Assembly: GCA_011380105.1 (NCBI GenBank)
Contig: DRZW01000122.1
Coordinates: forward strand, 1-17,103
DNA length: 17,103 nucleotides
From: Halothiobacillaceae bacterium
Lineage (GTDB): Bacteria > Pseudomonadota > Gammaproteobacteria > Halothiobacillales > Halothiobacillaceae
Reading direction: 5' to 3'
The first letter of the stretch is position 1; each line of letters starts with the position of its first letter. The position numbers and the translations under genes were made by a program. The notes beneath the pieces are model-generated. The model was given only the letters and a program-made list of their open reading frames with translations. It was not told where the DNA came from and did no database searches. Positions 1 through 8,732 of the stretch are shown piece by piece.

Positions 1-16
1 GTATAGATAAAACTAG

Positions 17-62
17 GCCCGGTTAATTCTTTGTTTTAAAAGGTTGGTAACCGGGCATTTTT
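17..62 (+). terminator. Rho-independent terminator of the gene upstream of the window
   Basis: A perfect 9-bp stem (GCCCGGTTA at 17-25 with TAACCGGGC at 48-56) is followed directly by ATTTTT. The 22-nt loop can extend the hairpin through CTTT/AAAG. It lies before the rho leader, so it most likely ends the preceding plus-strand gene. In many gammaproteobacteria that gene is trxA, but it is not visible here. Confidence 0.75.
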
Positions 63-228
63 GTGCCAGAATGATGCAAATCGATTTGCATCTGTCATCG
101 ACCCGCCCCTCGGTCGTTGCGATCGCGCTTTGATCGCACAAGGCAGCCCGAAGTTATTCTTTACCGTTCAACAATCTTTTCATTTCGCGGCCAATCGCGG
201 CCCATTTACCCATACGAAATCCATCCGA
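63..228 (+). promoter_or_regulatory. rho 5' leader with two palindromic hairpins
   Basis: This 166-nt stretch separates the upstream terminator from the rho start. It holds a perfect 20-bp palindrome at 73-92 (half-site GATGCAAATC). It also holds a second hairpin at 118-138 (TGCGATC, 7-nt loop, GATCGCA). Rho genes are commonly autoregulated through their leaders, so a regulatory role is plausible, but that is inference. I could not pick a convincing -35/-10 pair. The frame is open back to a TTG at 61, but the added residues do not resemble Rho. Confidence 0.45.
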
Positions 229-1488
229 ATGAATCTGACTGAACTCAAGAGCAAACCTGTACCCGAACTCATGGAACTCGCTCAGTCCATGGGGCTTGAT
301 AACCTGGCCCGCACCCGCAAGCAAGATGTCATCTTCGCCCTGCTCAAGGCGCATGCCAAAACCGGGGAGTCCATCCATGGTGACGGCGTATTGGAAATAC
401 TCTCCGACGGGTTTGGGTTTCTGCGCGGTTCGGATGGATCGTATCTGGCCGGGCCGGCCGATATTTACGTCTCCCCATCGCAGATCCGGCGTTTTAATCT
501 GCAAACCGGGGATACTATCTCCGGCACAATCCGCCCGCCGAAAGACGGCGAACGCTACTTTGCACTACTCAAGATCGAAAAAATCAACTTTGAAAAACTC
601 GATCAGTCCAAAAACAAAATCCTCTTTGAAAACCTCACCCCGCTTCATGCCGAAAAACGCTTGCGCATGGAGCGCGGTAATGGCTCTACTGAGGATCTAA
701 CCGCCCGGATTATCGATATCGTCTCGCCGGTGGGCAAAGGGCAACGCGGCCTAATTGTCGCTCCGCCAAAAGCCGGTAAGACTATGCTCTTACAGAACAT
801 TGCCCAGAGCATCACCAATAATCATCCCGAATGCGACTTAATCGTACTGCTGATCGATGAGCGCCCGGAAGAAGTCACCGAAATGCAACGCACCGTGCGC
901 GGTGAAGTGGTCGCCTCAACCTTCGATGAACCCGCTCAGCGCCATGTACAGGTCGCCGAGATGGTGATCGAAAAGGCCAAGCGCTTGGTCGAACACAAGC
1001 GTGATGTCGTGGTGCTGCTCGATTCCATCACCCGCTTGGCTCGGGCTTACAACACCGTAGCGCCCTCTTCCGGCAAGGTGCTGACAGGCGGGGTTGATGC
1101 CAACGCCCTGCATCGACCCAAGCGTTTTTTTGGAGCCGCACGGAATGTCGAGGAAGGCGGCAGCCTGACCATTCTTGCCACAGCCCTGATCGACACCGGT
1201 TCGAAAATGGACGAGGTGATCTACGAGGAGTTCAAAGGCACCGGCAACATGGAACTGCACTTAGACCGCCGCATTGCCGAAAAACGTGTTTATCCGGCAA
1301 TCAACATCAACCGCTCTGGGACACGCCGCGAAGAGTTGTTAACCGACAGCGAAGAGTTGCAGAAGATGTGGATATTACGCAAATTCCTGCATCCAATGAA
1401 TGAATTCGAAGCCATGGAGTTCCTACTCGATAAATTACAGCAGACCAAAACCAATAATGAATTCTACGACTCCATGCGTCGTGGGTAG
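229..1488 (+). CDS. rho: Transcription termination factor Rho
   Basis: Hexameric RNA-dependent ATPase that ends transcription at Rho-dependent sites in the cytoplasm. From the ATG at 229 the protein is 419 residues, the same length as E. coli Rho, and begins [11 protein letters not shown] as expected. The N-terminal helical domain (about 1-47) is followed by the cold-shock-like RNA-binding domain (about 50-120, with DGFGFLR at 60-66). The ATPase core has Walker A APPKAGKT (178-185), a Walker B-type VVLLDS (261-266), the Q-loop [11 protein letters not shown] (284-294) and the R-loop region [12 protein letters not shown] (337-348). The start was chosen by homology, because no clear Shine-Dalgarno sequence precedes it. 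All key motifs look intact. A hairpin begins at its stop codon. Confidence 0.98.
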   Translation: MNLTELKSKPVPELMELAQSMGLDNLARTRKQDVIFALLKAHAKTGESIHGDGVLEILSDGFGFLRGSDGSYLAGPADIYVSPSQIRRFNLQTGDTISGTIRPPKDGERYFALLKIEKINFEKLDQSKNKILFENLTPLHAEKRLRMERGNGSTEDLTARIIDIVSPVGKGQRGLIVAPPKAGKTMLLQNIAQSITNNHPECDLIVLLIDERPEEVTEMQRTVRGEVVASTFDEPAQRHVQVAEMVIEKAKRLVEHKRDVVVLLDSITRLARAYNTVAPSSGKVLTGGVDANALHRPKRFFGAARNVEEGGSLTILATALIDTGSKMDEVIYEEFKGTGNMELHLDRRIAEKRVYPAININRSGTRREELLTDSEELQKMWILRKFLHPMNEFEAMEFLLDKLQQTKTNNEFYDSMRRG

Positions 1489-1511
1489 GCATTCTTGGCA
1501 GATAGAATGCC
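1488..1511 (+). terminator. Hairpin at the rho 3' end
   Basis: An 8-bp stem, GGCATTCT (1488-1495) with AGAATGCC (1504-1511), has an 8-nt loop and begins inside the rho stop codon. No U-tract follows, so it may be a weak terminator or an RNA 3'-end stabiliser. A second hairpin (CCGC-t-ATAC / GTATGCGG, 1528-1548) lies just downstream, in the leader of the PAS gene. Confidence 0.35.
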
Positions 1512-1596
1512 TTAGACCATGATAAAGCCGCTATACGTCAGTATGCGGTCTTGCGATTGGCGACGGGCGGCTTCAAACACGCAGAAAGGTGAGTAT

Positions 1597-2151
1597 ATGT
1601 TATCATTTGGCTATACGCCGCCGGTGGACATCACCAAGGTAACCGGCAAAGTGATTGGATTGGGTAGTCACCGGGCCTTGCAATCCAAAACCGATTGCGA
1701 GGGCATTATTACCCACGCTAGCCGCTCTTTGGCGGAGATTTCAGGGTTTACCGTTGATGAACTCATCGGTCAACCGCATAACATCCTGCGCCATCCTGAT
1801 ATGCCTGACACGGTTTATTATCTAATGTGGCAGGAAATCCAAGCCGATAAAGAATTCTTTGGTGTGGTGAAGAACCGTTGCAAAAATGGCGATCACTACT
1901 GGGTGTTAACCCGGGTTGCGCCGATTATGCAAGGCGATGAAAAGGTCGGCTACACCTCAGCGCGCTTCACCCCCCGTGCTGAGCTGATCCCTGAATGGGA
2001 AGAACTCTTTGAGAAAATGCGTGAGATTGAAGGCGACCGCAACTCTTCCGACCCGGCGCGTTTTAAACCTGCCATCGAAGAAGTCAATCGTTTTGTCAAA
2101 CGCCACGGCCACAGTTCGTTGAGCCAACTGGTGCTCTCAGCCCGAGCCTGA
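1597..2151 (+). CDS. Stand-alone Aer-type PAS domain protein
   Basis: Predicted 184-residue cytoplasmic sensor made essentially of one PAS domain (about 25-125). Residues 60-110 follow the FAD-binding PAS of the aerotaxis receptor Aer closely: NILRHPDMP (62-70), an MW pair (77-78) and VVKNRCKNGDHYWV (90-103). Unlike Aer, there is no HAMP, membrane segment or methyl-accepting signalling domain. Only about 60 mostly helical, charged residues follow. The start at 1597 has a good ribosome site (AAAGGTGAG) just upstream; an alternative ATG at 1519 would add 26 residues with no family resemblance. By family knowledge it probably senses redox or oxygen through a flavin, and its partner is unknown. 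It is convergent with pstB. Confidence 0.85.
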   Translation: MLSFGYTPPVDITKVTGKVIGLGSHRALQSKTDCEGIITHASRSLAEISGFTVDELIGQPHNILRHPDMPDTVYYLMWQEIQADKEFFGVVKNRCKNGDHYWVLTRVAPIMQGDEKVGYTSARFTPRAELIPEWEELFEKMREIEGDRNSSDPARFKPAIEEVNRFVKRHGHSSLSQLVLSARA

Positions 2152-2170
2152 TTAACCTGCGCGCCAGCGC

Positions 2171-2220
2171 TTGCCATGAAAAAGCCGTCAACTCAGTTAC
2201 TGACGGCTTTTATGGCGCAA
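2171..2220. terminator. Bidirectional terminator between the PAS gene and pstB
   Basis: The core stem is AAAAGCCGTCA (2180-2190) with TGACGGCTTTT (2201-2211) and a 10-nt loop. A-tracts and T-tracts on both sides make it usable on either strand. The symmetry extends outward with GCCAT/ATGGC and TTGC/GCAA. It sits between two convergent genes. The remaining stretch 2221-2292 shows no other feature. Confidence 0.85.
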
Positions 2221-2292
2221 CAAAGCAAACCCGTGCACCCGCGACTGAACAGATCGCCTAGGCGCACTGCCTCAGGCATTAAACCGGGTAGC

Positions 2293-3126
2293 TTAACCAT
2301 ATCGCCCGGTAATATAATCCTCGGTGGCCTTCTCTTTGGGGTTTACAAACAACGTCTGGGTATCATTGAATTCGATTAACTCACCTAAATACATATAAGC
2401 GGTGTAATCAGATACGCGCGCGGCCTGCTGCATATTGTGGGTCACAATTAAGATTGTGTAATCCTGCTTTAAGGTCTCAATCAATTCCTCAATCTTAGCA
2501 GTAGAAATCGGATCGAGCGCCGAGGTCGGTTCATCAAGCAACAATACCTCCGGCTCAATAGCAACCGCCCGGGCAATCACCAGCCGCTGCTGCTGACCAC
2601 CCGATAAACCAAATGCATTGGTGTGCAAACGGTCTTTAACCTCATCCCAAAGCGCTACATCCCGCAATGAGCGCTCGACGACTTCGCTGAGTACCTTTTT
2701 GTCGTTTACCCCTTGAATACGCAGCCCGTAGGCAACGTTCTCAAAGATCGATTTAGGAAATGGGTTCGGTTTTTGGAAAACCATACCAATTCGACGGCGC
2801 AACTCAGCCACATCCACTCGCTTGTCGTAAATATTCTCACCGTGATGATAGATACCACCATAAATCCGGCAGTTATCCACCAGATCATTCATGCGGTTAA
2901 AGCAACGCAATAGGGTCGATTTACCGCAACCTGACGGCCCAATAAAGGCCGTGACCCGGCGGTGAGGTAATTCCATGTTCACCCCTTTCAGCGCTTGCGT
3001 GTCTCCGTAAAATAAATCCAGATCACGCACTGAGAGGGCTATTTCTTCACGATCAAGATCGAGCGGAGTCTGGCTTTGATTAGTGAATAAGTCTGAACTA
3101 ATCCGGCTATCAGTTTCTGTGCTCAT
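2293..3126 (-). CDS. pstB: Phosphate ABC transporter ATP-binding protein PstB
   Basis: ATPase that powers phosphate import by the PstSCAB complex on the cytoplasmic face of the inner membrane. The 277-residue protein has Walker [10 protein letters not shown] (63-71), Q-loop Gln118, signature LSGGQQQR (174-181), Walker B VLLLDEP (194-200) and the switch His230. It ends in the PstB-typical [10 protein letters not shown]. The start at 3126 (MSTETD) is preferred over one nine codons upstream because GGAA lies about 7 nt before it. The N-terminal ~28 residues before the ABC domain are longer than in E. coli PstB. It is the last gene of the pst cluster, 68 bp after pstA. No phoU follows; the next gene is convergent. 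Confidence 0.97.
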   Translation of the reverse strand: MSTETDSRISSDLFTNQSQTPLDLDREEIALSVRDLDLFYGDTQALKGVNMELPHRRVTAFIGPSGCGKSTLLRCFNRMNDLVDNCRIYGGIYHHGENIYDKRVDVAELRRRIGMVFQKPNPFPKSIFENVAYGLRIQGVNDKKVLSEVVERSLRDVALWDEVKDRLHTNAFGLSGGQQQRLVIARAVAIEPEVLLLDEPTSALDPISTAKIEELIETLKQDYTILIVTHNMQQAARVSDYTAYMYLGELIEFNDTQTLFVNPKEKATEDYITGRYG

Positions 3127-3194
3127 GATGATTTCCGTTAAATATGGTTGCACACCTCGCTACCCGCAAGGCGTGGTTAAAAAGAGAATCTGTA

Positions 3195-4856
3195 TTAATC
3201 ACCCTCGGCGCGGTATTTTTCACGCAGATGGTTACGGATATAGATCGCGGTTAAATTCAAACCCACAATCAACACCACCAAAACTAATGATGTGGCATAC
3301 ACCAGCTGTTCTGCGGCCTCGGCATGCGGACTCTGAAAGCCTACATCGTAGATGTGAAAGCCTAAGTGCATAATCTGGCGGTCTAAGTGGATATACGGGA
3401 AGTTGCCGTCAATCGGCAGCGACGGGGCCAGCTTTACCACCCCGACTAACATCAGCGGCGCAACCTCCCCGGCCGCGCGGGCAATGGCAAGGATTAAGCC
3501 AGTCATCATCGCCGGGGTAGCTAATGGCACCACCACCTTCCATAGGGTTTCACTCTTGGTCGCCCCCAGCGCAAGTGACCCTTGACGCACCGTGGATGGA
3601 ATCCGCGCTAGCCCTTCTTCGGTTGCCACAATCACCACCGGCAGGGTTAATAACGCCAGCGTTAGTGATGCCCAAAACAGCCCCGGACTGCCAAAAGTGG
3701 GCGAAGGTAAAGCCTCAGGATAGAAGACTTGGTCAATTGTGCCACCGACGATATACACAAAGAACCCTAAGCCAAACACCCCAAAGACAATCGAAGGCAC
3801 ACCGGCTAGGTTATAAACCGAGATCCGAATCACTTTTAGCAGCGGCCCCTGTCGGGCATATTCACGCAAATAAATCGCGGCAAGTACACCAAACGGGGTA
3901 ACGATAATCGACATCACAAACACCATCGTCACGGTGCCGAAAATAGCCGGGAAGATACCCCCTTCGGTGTTAGCCTCACGCGGATAGCCGAAGATGAAAT
4001 CTTTAAAGTCGGATAAGTAAAAGCCCACCTTCGACATTACACTCATATTGTTGGGCTGCCAGGCTTTGACAATATCCTGCAAAGCAATGGTGACCTCCTC
4101 GCCACCGGCGACCTCCATCACAATGGCATCCCGACTCACTTGGCTTGCAAGCGCATTCAAACGTTCCTGTAACTGAGCGTACTCGGCATTGAGCGCCTCA
4201 CGACGTTGATCTAGCTCTGCCAGCACCGCATCGGTCAGTTCATTTTTAAGCTCAGCACGACGCTTATCGAGCCGAATCTGCTCTATCTGGTAGTTAATCG
4301 CACCGATCTCATGGCGCTCGATATGCCGAATCTCCTCAGCCAAATTATTGGCACGTTCTAAACGAGCATTGAATTCCGCCCAGAGCGCATCATCAAGACC
4401 ATCGCCCTCGATGATGACCTCGCCGCGCTCTAATAACGCTTTGGGAAAGCCGTAAAAATCACCCCACTGACGACGCTCAAAGACCGTCAATGCTTTCGGA
4501 TAAGACCACTCCCCCATAAAGTTTTCAATGAAGTACGCGAAATCCCGCCCGGTGACATCGCGGTTTGCCAGCTTGAACAAATGCCGGGTCACCAGCGCTT
4601 GATCTTCAGGCAGCACCACCCCGGCATCACGCAAGGCTTGCGCGGTTAGGGTTTCGGTTTTGCGCAGCGCCCCAATTACCGTCTCAGACTGACCGTTAGC
4701 CTGATAGTCAAATTGGACAATGGCATGGGGCCAAAAATTACCCATACCGCGGATCACGATCAGGACGATCAGCCCAAAGACCATAACCATACTAACGCTA
4801 ACCGCGCCGGCATTTAGCCAGATATACGGCCCGCCACTTTTCCACCAATTATTCAT
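3195..4856 (-). CDS. pstA: Phosphate ABC transporter permease PstA, enlarged form
   Basis: Inner-membrane permease subunit that pairs with PstC to form the phosphate channel. At 553 residues it is nearly twice the usual ~290-300. After a first membrane helix (about 15-37) comes an insert of roughly 260 residues. The insert includes a strongly predicted coiled coil (about 156-243, rich in E, R, L and A heptads), probably on the periplasmic side. The conserved permease domain starts near 300 and carries the EAA loop contacting PstB (about 411-437, EEGLARIPSTVRQGSLALGA). The last helix is at 518-540. It lies 27 bp after pstC, so the two are probably co-transcribed. The enlarged form is known to me from other gammaproteobacteria; the role of the insert is unknown. 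Confidence 0.95.
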   Translation of the reverse strand: MNNWWKSGGPYIWLNAGAVSVSMVMVFGLIVLIVIRGMGNFWPHAIVQFDYQANGQSETVIGALRKTETLTAQALRDAGVVLPEDQALVTRHLFKLANRDVTGRDFAYFIENFMGEWSYPKALTVFERRQWGDFYGFPKALLERGEVIIEGDGLDDALWAEFNARLERANNLAEEIRHIERHEIGAINYQIEQIRLDKRRAELKNELTDAVLAELDQRREALNAEYAQLQERLNALASQVSRDAIVMEVAGGEEVTIALQDIVKAWQPNNMSVMSKVGFYLSDFKDFIFGYPREANTEGGIFPAIFGTVTMVFVMSIIVTPFGVLAAIYLREYARQGPLLKVIRISVYNLAGVPSIVFGVFGLGFFVYIVGGTIDQVFYPEALPSPTFGSPGLFWASLTLALLTLPVVIVATEEGLARIPSTVRQGSLALGATKSETLWKVVVPLATPAMMTGLILAIARAAGEVAPLMLVGVVKLAPSLPIDGNFPYIHLDRQIMHLGFHIYDVGFQSPHAEAAEQLVYATSLVLVVLIVGLNLTAIYIRNHLREKYRAEGD

Positions 4857-4883
4857 TTCTCGTAACCCTTGATTATTGCTGAC

Positions 4884-7181
4884 CTACAGTGACGCATAAC
4901 GCTTACGTAGACGCTGGCGCACGACCTCGGCGAGGGTGTTGAGCAGGAAGGTAAAGACCAGCAGCACCAACGCGGACAAGAACAGCACCCGGAAGTGTGT
5001 TGACCCCACGGCTGTCTCCGGCAATTCAACAGCGATATTTGCCGCTAACGTGCGCATCCCTTCAAAGATATTGAAGTTCACGATCGGGCTGTTGCCTGAA
5101 GCCATTAGCACGATCATGGTCTCGCCGACCGCGCGTCCAAAACCAATCATCACCGCGGAGAAAATGCCCGGACTGGCAGTCAACAACACTACCTTAGTCA
5201 TGGTCTGCCACGGGGTCGCTCCCAGCGCCAGCGAGCCTTGCGTTAAGTGCTTGGGCACGCTGTAGATCGCATCTTCGGCAATTGAGAAAATGGTCGGAAT
5301 AACCGCAAAACCCATCGCGATGCCCACAATTAGCGCGTTACGTTGATCAAAGGGAATGCCCACATCGGTCAGCCATTGGCGCATGGAGCCATCGAACAAC
5401 GCCAGCTCAATCCACGGGCTTGATGCGACGGCAAACCACCCAAGCAGAATCACCACTGGCACCAACAGCAACGCCTCCCAACCTGCGGGAACGCGATGGC
5501 GGATGCCTTCAGGAAGATTTTTCCAGGCAAAACCGGCTAAAACCATTCCAACTGGAATTAAAATCAGACTGGTAAAGACCAGTGGCAGGTGATTTTCGAT
5601 ATAAGGCGCAAGCCAGATTCCGGCTAAAAATCCCAAAATGACCGTGGGTAAGGCCTCCATGAGCTCGATCGAGGGCTTGACGACTTTACGCATCGTCGGA
5701 GCCATGAAATAGGCGGTGTAAATCGCACCCATAATCGCCAGTGGCGTGGCCAGTAACATGGCAAAGAAAGCCGCTTTGAGCGTACCCACCGACAATGGCA
5801 CTAGGCTGAACTTGGATTCAAAGGCATCGTCAGCCGAGGAAGACTGCCAGACAAAATCCGGCTCTGAACTGCCCTCGTACCAGACTTTGCCCCACAGGGA
5901 TGAAAGCGTGGTTTGCGGGTGTGGGTTATCAATATGAAGCGGGAGAATCTCATCCCGACCGGCTTGCTTGACCAGCGCCAAACCATTGATCGGTGATATG
6001 GCAATGCGGTTGATCGGCGCGTTGCTTTCTAATTGGACGCTTTTAAGGGTGACATTCGAGGTACCGTAATGCAGTGCCACCTGACCCTGATCATCACCGG
6101 TAATGAACCCCTTGCGGCTGTACTCCGGTTCGATAAAGGTAATCGCACCCGGCTGTCGCTCAAAACTGCGAATGTAGGTCAGATGAAACTTGTTGGTCTG
6201 GTCATCGCGCACAAACATCCATTGGCGAACCGAGCCATCACTGCCACCGACAATTAACGAGCGCGCCCCGACCAGGAAGCTGGCGGCGGTGACCTGTTCG
6301 CCATCATCCACCACCTGCAGAACATCGATCAGTTCGGGGTTGGCCCGATCGACAATGCTAAAGTGATAAAGCTTACCTTGGCGATCAATGGCAATCAGGT
6401 TGCGCAACGCATCATCCACCAATATCTGGCGTATTGGTTCGCCTATCGAAGGCAATGTGTAATCCTGGCGATTAATCTCAACCGTGCCCAACAACATATT
6501 GCGCCGGGTTTCAAATAATGCCAGACCAATCTCGCCCTGCTCATTGCCTGCCGCAATGGCATAACCACCGCGACCATCGACGATATGCAACGCGCTGAAA
6601 CTGCGCCGCTCCAGATCACCTCCAAGGCGAATTGGCTCTTCGCCCAGCGGGAAAGTTAACTTAGGCTTGACATGGCGCTCTCCACCCGGGTAGGTAATGT
6701 CGTAATCCAATTTGACTGGCATCAAACTGCCATCGGTAAAGCCGTAAACAAATAAACGCTTGCGCGACTCAGAACGGCCAAAGGAGCTGACCGATTCTCC
6801 TTCGGGTATCGTCACGCTGATACGATCGGTTAATGACCCATCAGCCACATTGAAAAAATTTATCGCACCAGATTGGGCGAAACGCGCACCTAGCTCTTCA
6901 TAGCGATCCACCACCATGTGCATGGTGGGCGAAGGGTCGCCAGAAGCAGGGACTGATAGCTCAGTGCCAACATTCATGCTCACCGGCTTTAGCAGCGGAA
7001 AAGTTTCGTAAAACAGGTAGAGAAAAATCAGCGCCAGGGAGAAGATTACCCCCAGCCCGCCAAAGCCGACGCCGAAGAATGAAAAACCATCTTTAAAGCG
7101 ACGGATTTTACGCAGACGCGCCCGCTTTTTCTCGGATGGCAGCACATCGCTGTGTGGTGTGGATGATGTTTGTTGTGCCAT
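4884..7181 (-). CDS. pstC: Phosphate ABC transporter permease PstC with large beta-rich insert
   Basis: Second channel subunit of the phosphate importer. At 765 residues it is far longer than the ~320 of E. coli PstC. A basic cytoplasmic N-terminus (18-30) leads to one membrane helix (about 36-60). Then comes a ~400-residue segment (61-460) with recurring short beta-like units such as GGSDGSVRQW (312-321), GDDQGQVALHY (362-372) and AAGNEQGEIGLALF (210-223), suggesting a propeller-like periplasmic domain. The permease domain (about 463-755) has the EAA loop at 633-660 (EDAIYSVPKHLTQGSLALGA). No strong ribosome site precedes the start. It is separated from pstS by a hairpin terminator. Function is certain from the permease half; the fold of the insert is inference. 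Confidence 0.95.
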   Translation of the reverse strand: MAQQTSSTPHSDVLPSEKKRARLRKIRRFKDGFSFFGVGFGGLGVIFSLALIFLYLFYETFPLLKPVSMNVGTELSVPASGDPSPTMHMVVDRYEELGARFAQSGAINFFNVADGSLTDRISVTIPEGESVSSFGRSESRKRLFVYGFTDGSLMPVKLDYDITYPGGERHVKPKLTFPLGEEPIRLGGDLERRSFSALHIVDGRGGYAIAAGNEQGEIGLALFETRRNMLLGTVEINRQDYTLPSIGEPIRQILVDDALRNLIAIDRQGKLYHFSIVDRANPELIDVLQVVDDGEQVTAASFLVGARSLIVGGSDGSVRQWMFVRDDQTNKFHLTYIRSFERQPGAITFIEPEYSRKGFITGDDQGQVALHYGTSNVTLKSVQLESNAPINRIAISPINGLALVKQAGRDEILPLHIDNPHPQTTLSSLWGKVWYEGSSEPDFVWQSSSADDAFESKFSLVPLSVGTLKAAFFAMLLATPLAIMGAIYTAYFMAPTMRKVVKPSIELMEALPTVILGFLAGIWLAPYIENHLPLVFTSLILIPVGMVLAGFAWKNLPEGIRHRVPAGWEALLLVPVVILLGWFAVASSPWIELALFDGSMRQWLTDVGIPFDQRNALIVGIAMGFAVIPTIFSIAEDAIYSVPKHLTQGSLALGATPWQTMTKVVLLTASPGIFSAVMIGFGRAVGETMIVLMASGNSPIVNFNIFEGMRTLAANIAVELPETAVGSTHFRVLFLSALVLLVFTFLLNTLAEVVRQRLRKRYASL

Positions 7182-7230
7182 GAAAATGGATTCCCGAACT
7201 GTGAAAAAATCAGGTAAATCTCAGCTGGAT

Positions 7231-7264
7231 AAAATGAAAAACTCGGGCAGCAATGCCACCCGAG
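7231..7264 (-). terminator. Terminator or attenuator between pstS and pstC
   Basis: On the minus strand an interrupted palindrome (CTCGGGTGGCA / TGCTGCCCGAG, two G-U wobbles) at 7264-7242 is followed by TTTTTCATTTT. It lies 30 bp after the pstS stop and 50 bp before the pstC start. Partial termination here would make the binding protein more abundant than the membrane subunits, as is common for ABC importers. Confidence 0.75.
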
Positions 7265-7294
7265 CGATCAGTGTTAGCACATGGAAAACAAGCC

Positions 7295-8266
7295 TTATTC
7301 CAAGCCTTTCTCTTTGCGGAATCGCGCAGCAACCGTTTCAGGCATGGTTACATAGCCATCGCGATGTACCACTTCCTGACCTTCCTTAGAGAGCACCATG
7401 CGGAAGAACTCACGCTCTAATGGATTCCAGCCGCTGTTGGGGTCTACATTAGCGTAAACATATAAGAATCGAGCCAGCGGATAGTCGCCTGATACGGCAT
7501 TTTCAGCATTCGCTTCAGCAAAAGGCGCACCTTCTCTTACGGCCAACGGCGTGGCGCGTACACCAGATGTTTTATAGCCAATACCGGAATAGCCAATGCC
7601 ACCCAAGGTTTGCTCGACACCGCGCACCACAGCCGAGGAACCAGGCTGCTCATTCACCGTGGGTTTAAAATCACCACCACACAGGGCGTTTTCACGGAAA
7701 TAACCGTAGGTACCAGAAACCGCATTGCGGCTGTAGAGAGTAATATCGCGGTTTTCCCAAGAGCCTGTCAGACCCAACTGACCCCAGCGGGTGATGTCCT
7801 CTTCATACCCACAGGCGCGGGTAGATGAGAAAATTGCATCAACCTGCGGCAGTGTTAAGCCCTCAATCGGATTGTCCTTGTTTACATATACCGCGACCAT
7901 ATCAATGGCGACCGGCACTTGTGTCGGCGGATAACCGTAGCGGTCTTCAAATTCACGCACCTCAGAATCACGCATCTCGCGGCTCATCGGTCCGAAATTA
8001 GCGGTGCCTTCCACCAAAGCTGGCGGCGCAGTTGAAGAACCGGCGCCCTGAATCTGGATATTGACGTTGGGATAAAAGTTCGCGAACTCCTCAGCCCACA
8101 GCGTCATCAGGTTGTTCAGGGTATCTGAACCAACCGAGGTGGCATTACCAGAAATACCAGAAACAGGCTTATAGGATGGGAGATTAGGATCTACTTCAGC
8201 AAAAGCCGCGCCCGAAAAGGTGAAAGCGGCGGCAATGCCTAATGCAAGTCGAGTTTTAACAGTCAT
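7295..8266 (-). CDS. pstS: Periplasmic phosphate-binding protein PstS
   Basis: Captures inorganic phosphate in the periplasm and delivers it to PstC/PstA. The 323-residue protein begins with a Sec signal peptide (basic MTVKTR, hydrophobic 8-20, likely cleavage after AFA at 23). Phosphate-site segments typical of PstS are visible: SVGSDTL (44-50), [11 protein letters not shown] (74-84) and [12 protein letters not shown] (179-190). Cys152 and Cys196 could form a disulfide. The start at 8266 is preferred over one at 8314 because it places the signal peptide at the N-terminus and has AGGT upstream. It is the first gene of the pst cluster and lies behind a Pho-box array. Confidence 0.96.
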   Translation of the reverse strand: MTVKTRLALGIAAAFTFSGAAFAEVDPNLPSYKPVSGISGNATSVGSDTLNNLMTLWAEEFANFYPNVNIQIQGAGSSTAPPALVEGTANFGPMSREMRDSEVREFEDRYGYPPTQVPVAIDMVAVYVNKDNPIEGLTLPQVDAIFSSTRACGYEEDITRWGQLGLTGSWENRDITLYSRNAVSGTYGYFRENALCGGDFKPTVNEQPGSSAVVRGVEQTLGGIGYSGIGYKTSGVRATPLAVREGAPFAEANAENAVSGDYPLARFLYVYANVDPNSGWNPLEREFFRMVLSKEGQEVVHRDGYVTMPETVAARFRKEKGLE

Positions 8267-8347
8267 GAGATTTCTACCTGCGTTTTGAATGAACATCGCA
8301 AACCGCACAGTCATTCGCGGCGTGCAGGCATAGTCTCAGGGTAGAAA

Positions 8348-8387
8348 GTGACGGGAATATGTAGATTTGATGACAATTATGTTACAA
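8348..8387 (-). promoter_or_regulatory. PhoB binding-site array upstream of pstS
   Basis: On the minus strand four heptamers lie at exact 11-bp spacing: TTGTAAC-N4-TTGTCAT-N4-TCTACAT-N4-CCGTCAC. The Pho consensus is CTGTCAT-N4-CTGTCAT. The second and fourth units match 6/7 and 5/7, the first 4/7 and the third 3/7. The first two units with their AT-rich spacer match 14 of 18 consensus positions by my count. The array ends about 80 bp before the pstS start. I could not choose one -10 hexamer with confidence. Confidence 0.65.
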
Positions 8388-8400
8388 CGATGGTTCGATG

Positions 8401-8692
8401 CTATTCTAGTTTTCCATCCCGAACGAAAACCTTGACATCCGCATCGGTCGGATAAAGGAATCCTGGGCGTTGTTTGGCGCAATTCAATGGGCACATCATC
8501 GAGATACTGCAACGCCACCGTTTTTATCGAGCACACGAACTTGAGCAGATCATCGAGCGCTAAGCCTGGCAGTACAATCACCATATTAACCGGAGGGCGG
8601 CTGGCCCATCGGCGCGATGGAGGAATGGCATCAAACCGCCTGATCTGTTGTAGAAAAAGCCAGTTAATCCTGCGGAGGCTGAAAATTAACAA
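8401..8692 (-). pseudogene. Possible decayed coding sequence between relA and pstS
   Basis: This 345-bp gap between relA and the pstS promoter has no convincing intact gene. On the minus strand one frame is open from a TTG at 8692 and contains a protein-like segment, VNMVIVLPGLALDDLLKFV (codons 8590-8534), then LDDVPIELRQTT. A neighbouring frame then gives YPTDADVKVFVRDGKLE and a stop at 8401. One frameshift near 8465 would join them. The segment could be the remains of the missing RelA ACT domain or of another small gene, but the alignment is loose. A weak AGCC/GGCT hairpin with T5 (8680-8654) may terminate relA transcripts. Confidence 0.25.
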
Positions 8693-8732
8693 CCTTTCAC
8701 GGAGAACATGTTGATGAGCAGTACAGCACGGT

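Noticed and set aside
61..228. N-terminal extension of rho from a TTG
   Set aside because: The 56 extra residues do not resemble Rho, the ATG at 229 gives exactly the family length, and the stretch contains leader palindromes.
2176..2379. 67-codon plus-strand frame
   Set aside because: It starts inside the bidirectional terminator and runs antisense to the end of pstB.
8267..8314. Longer PstS start
   Set aside because: It would bury the signal peptide 16 residues inside the protein; the start at 8266 has a better ribosome site.
8487..8714. 75-codon plus-strand frame before relA
   Set aside because: Low-complexity, arginine- and serine-rich product with no domain; the minus strand reads more like protein.
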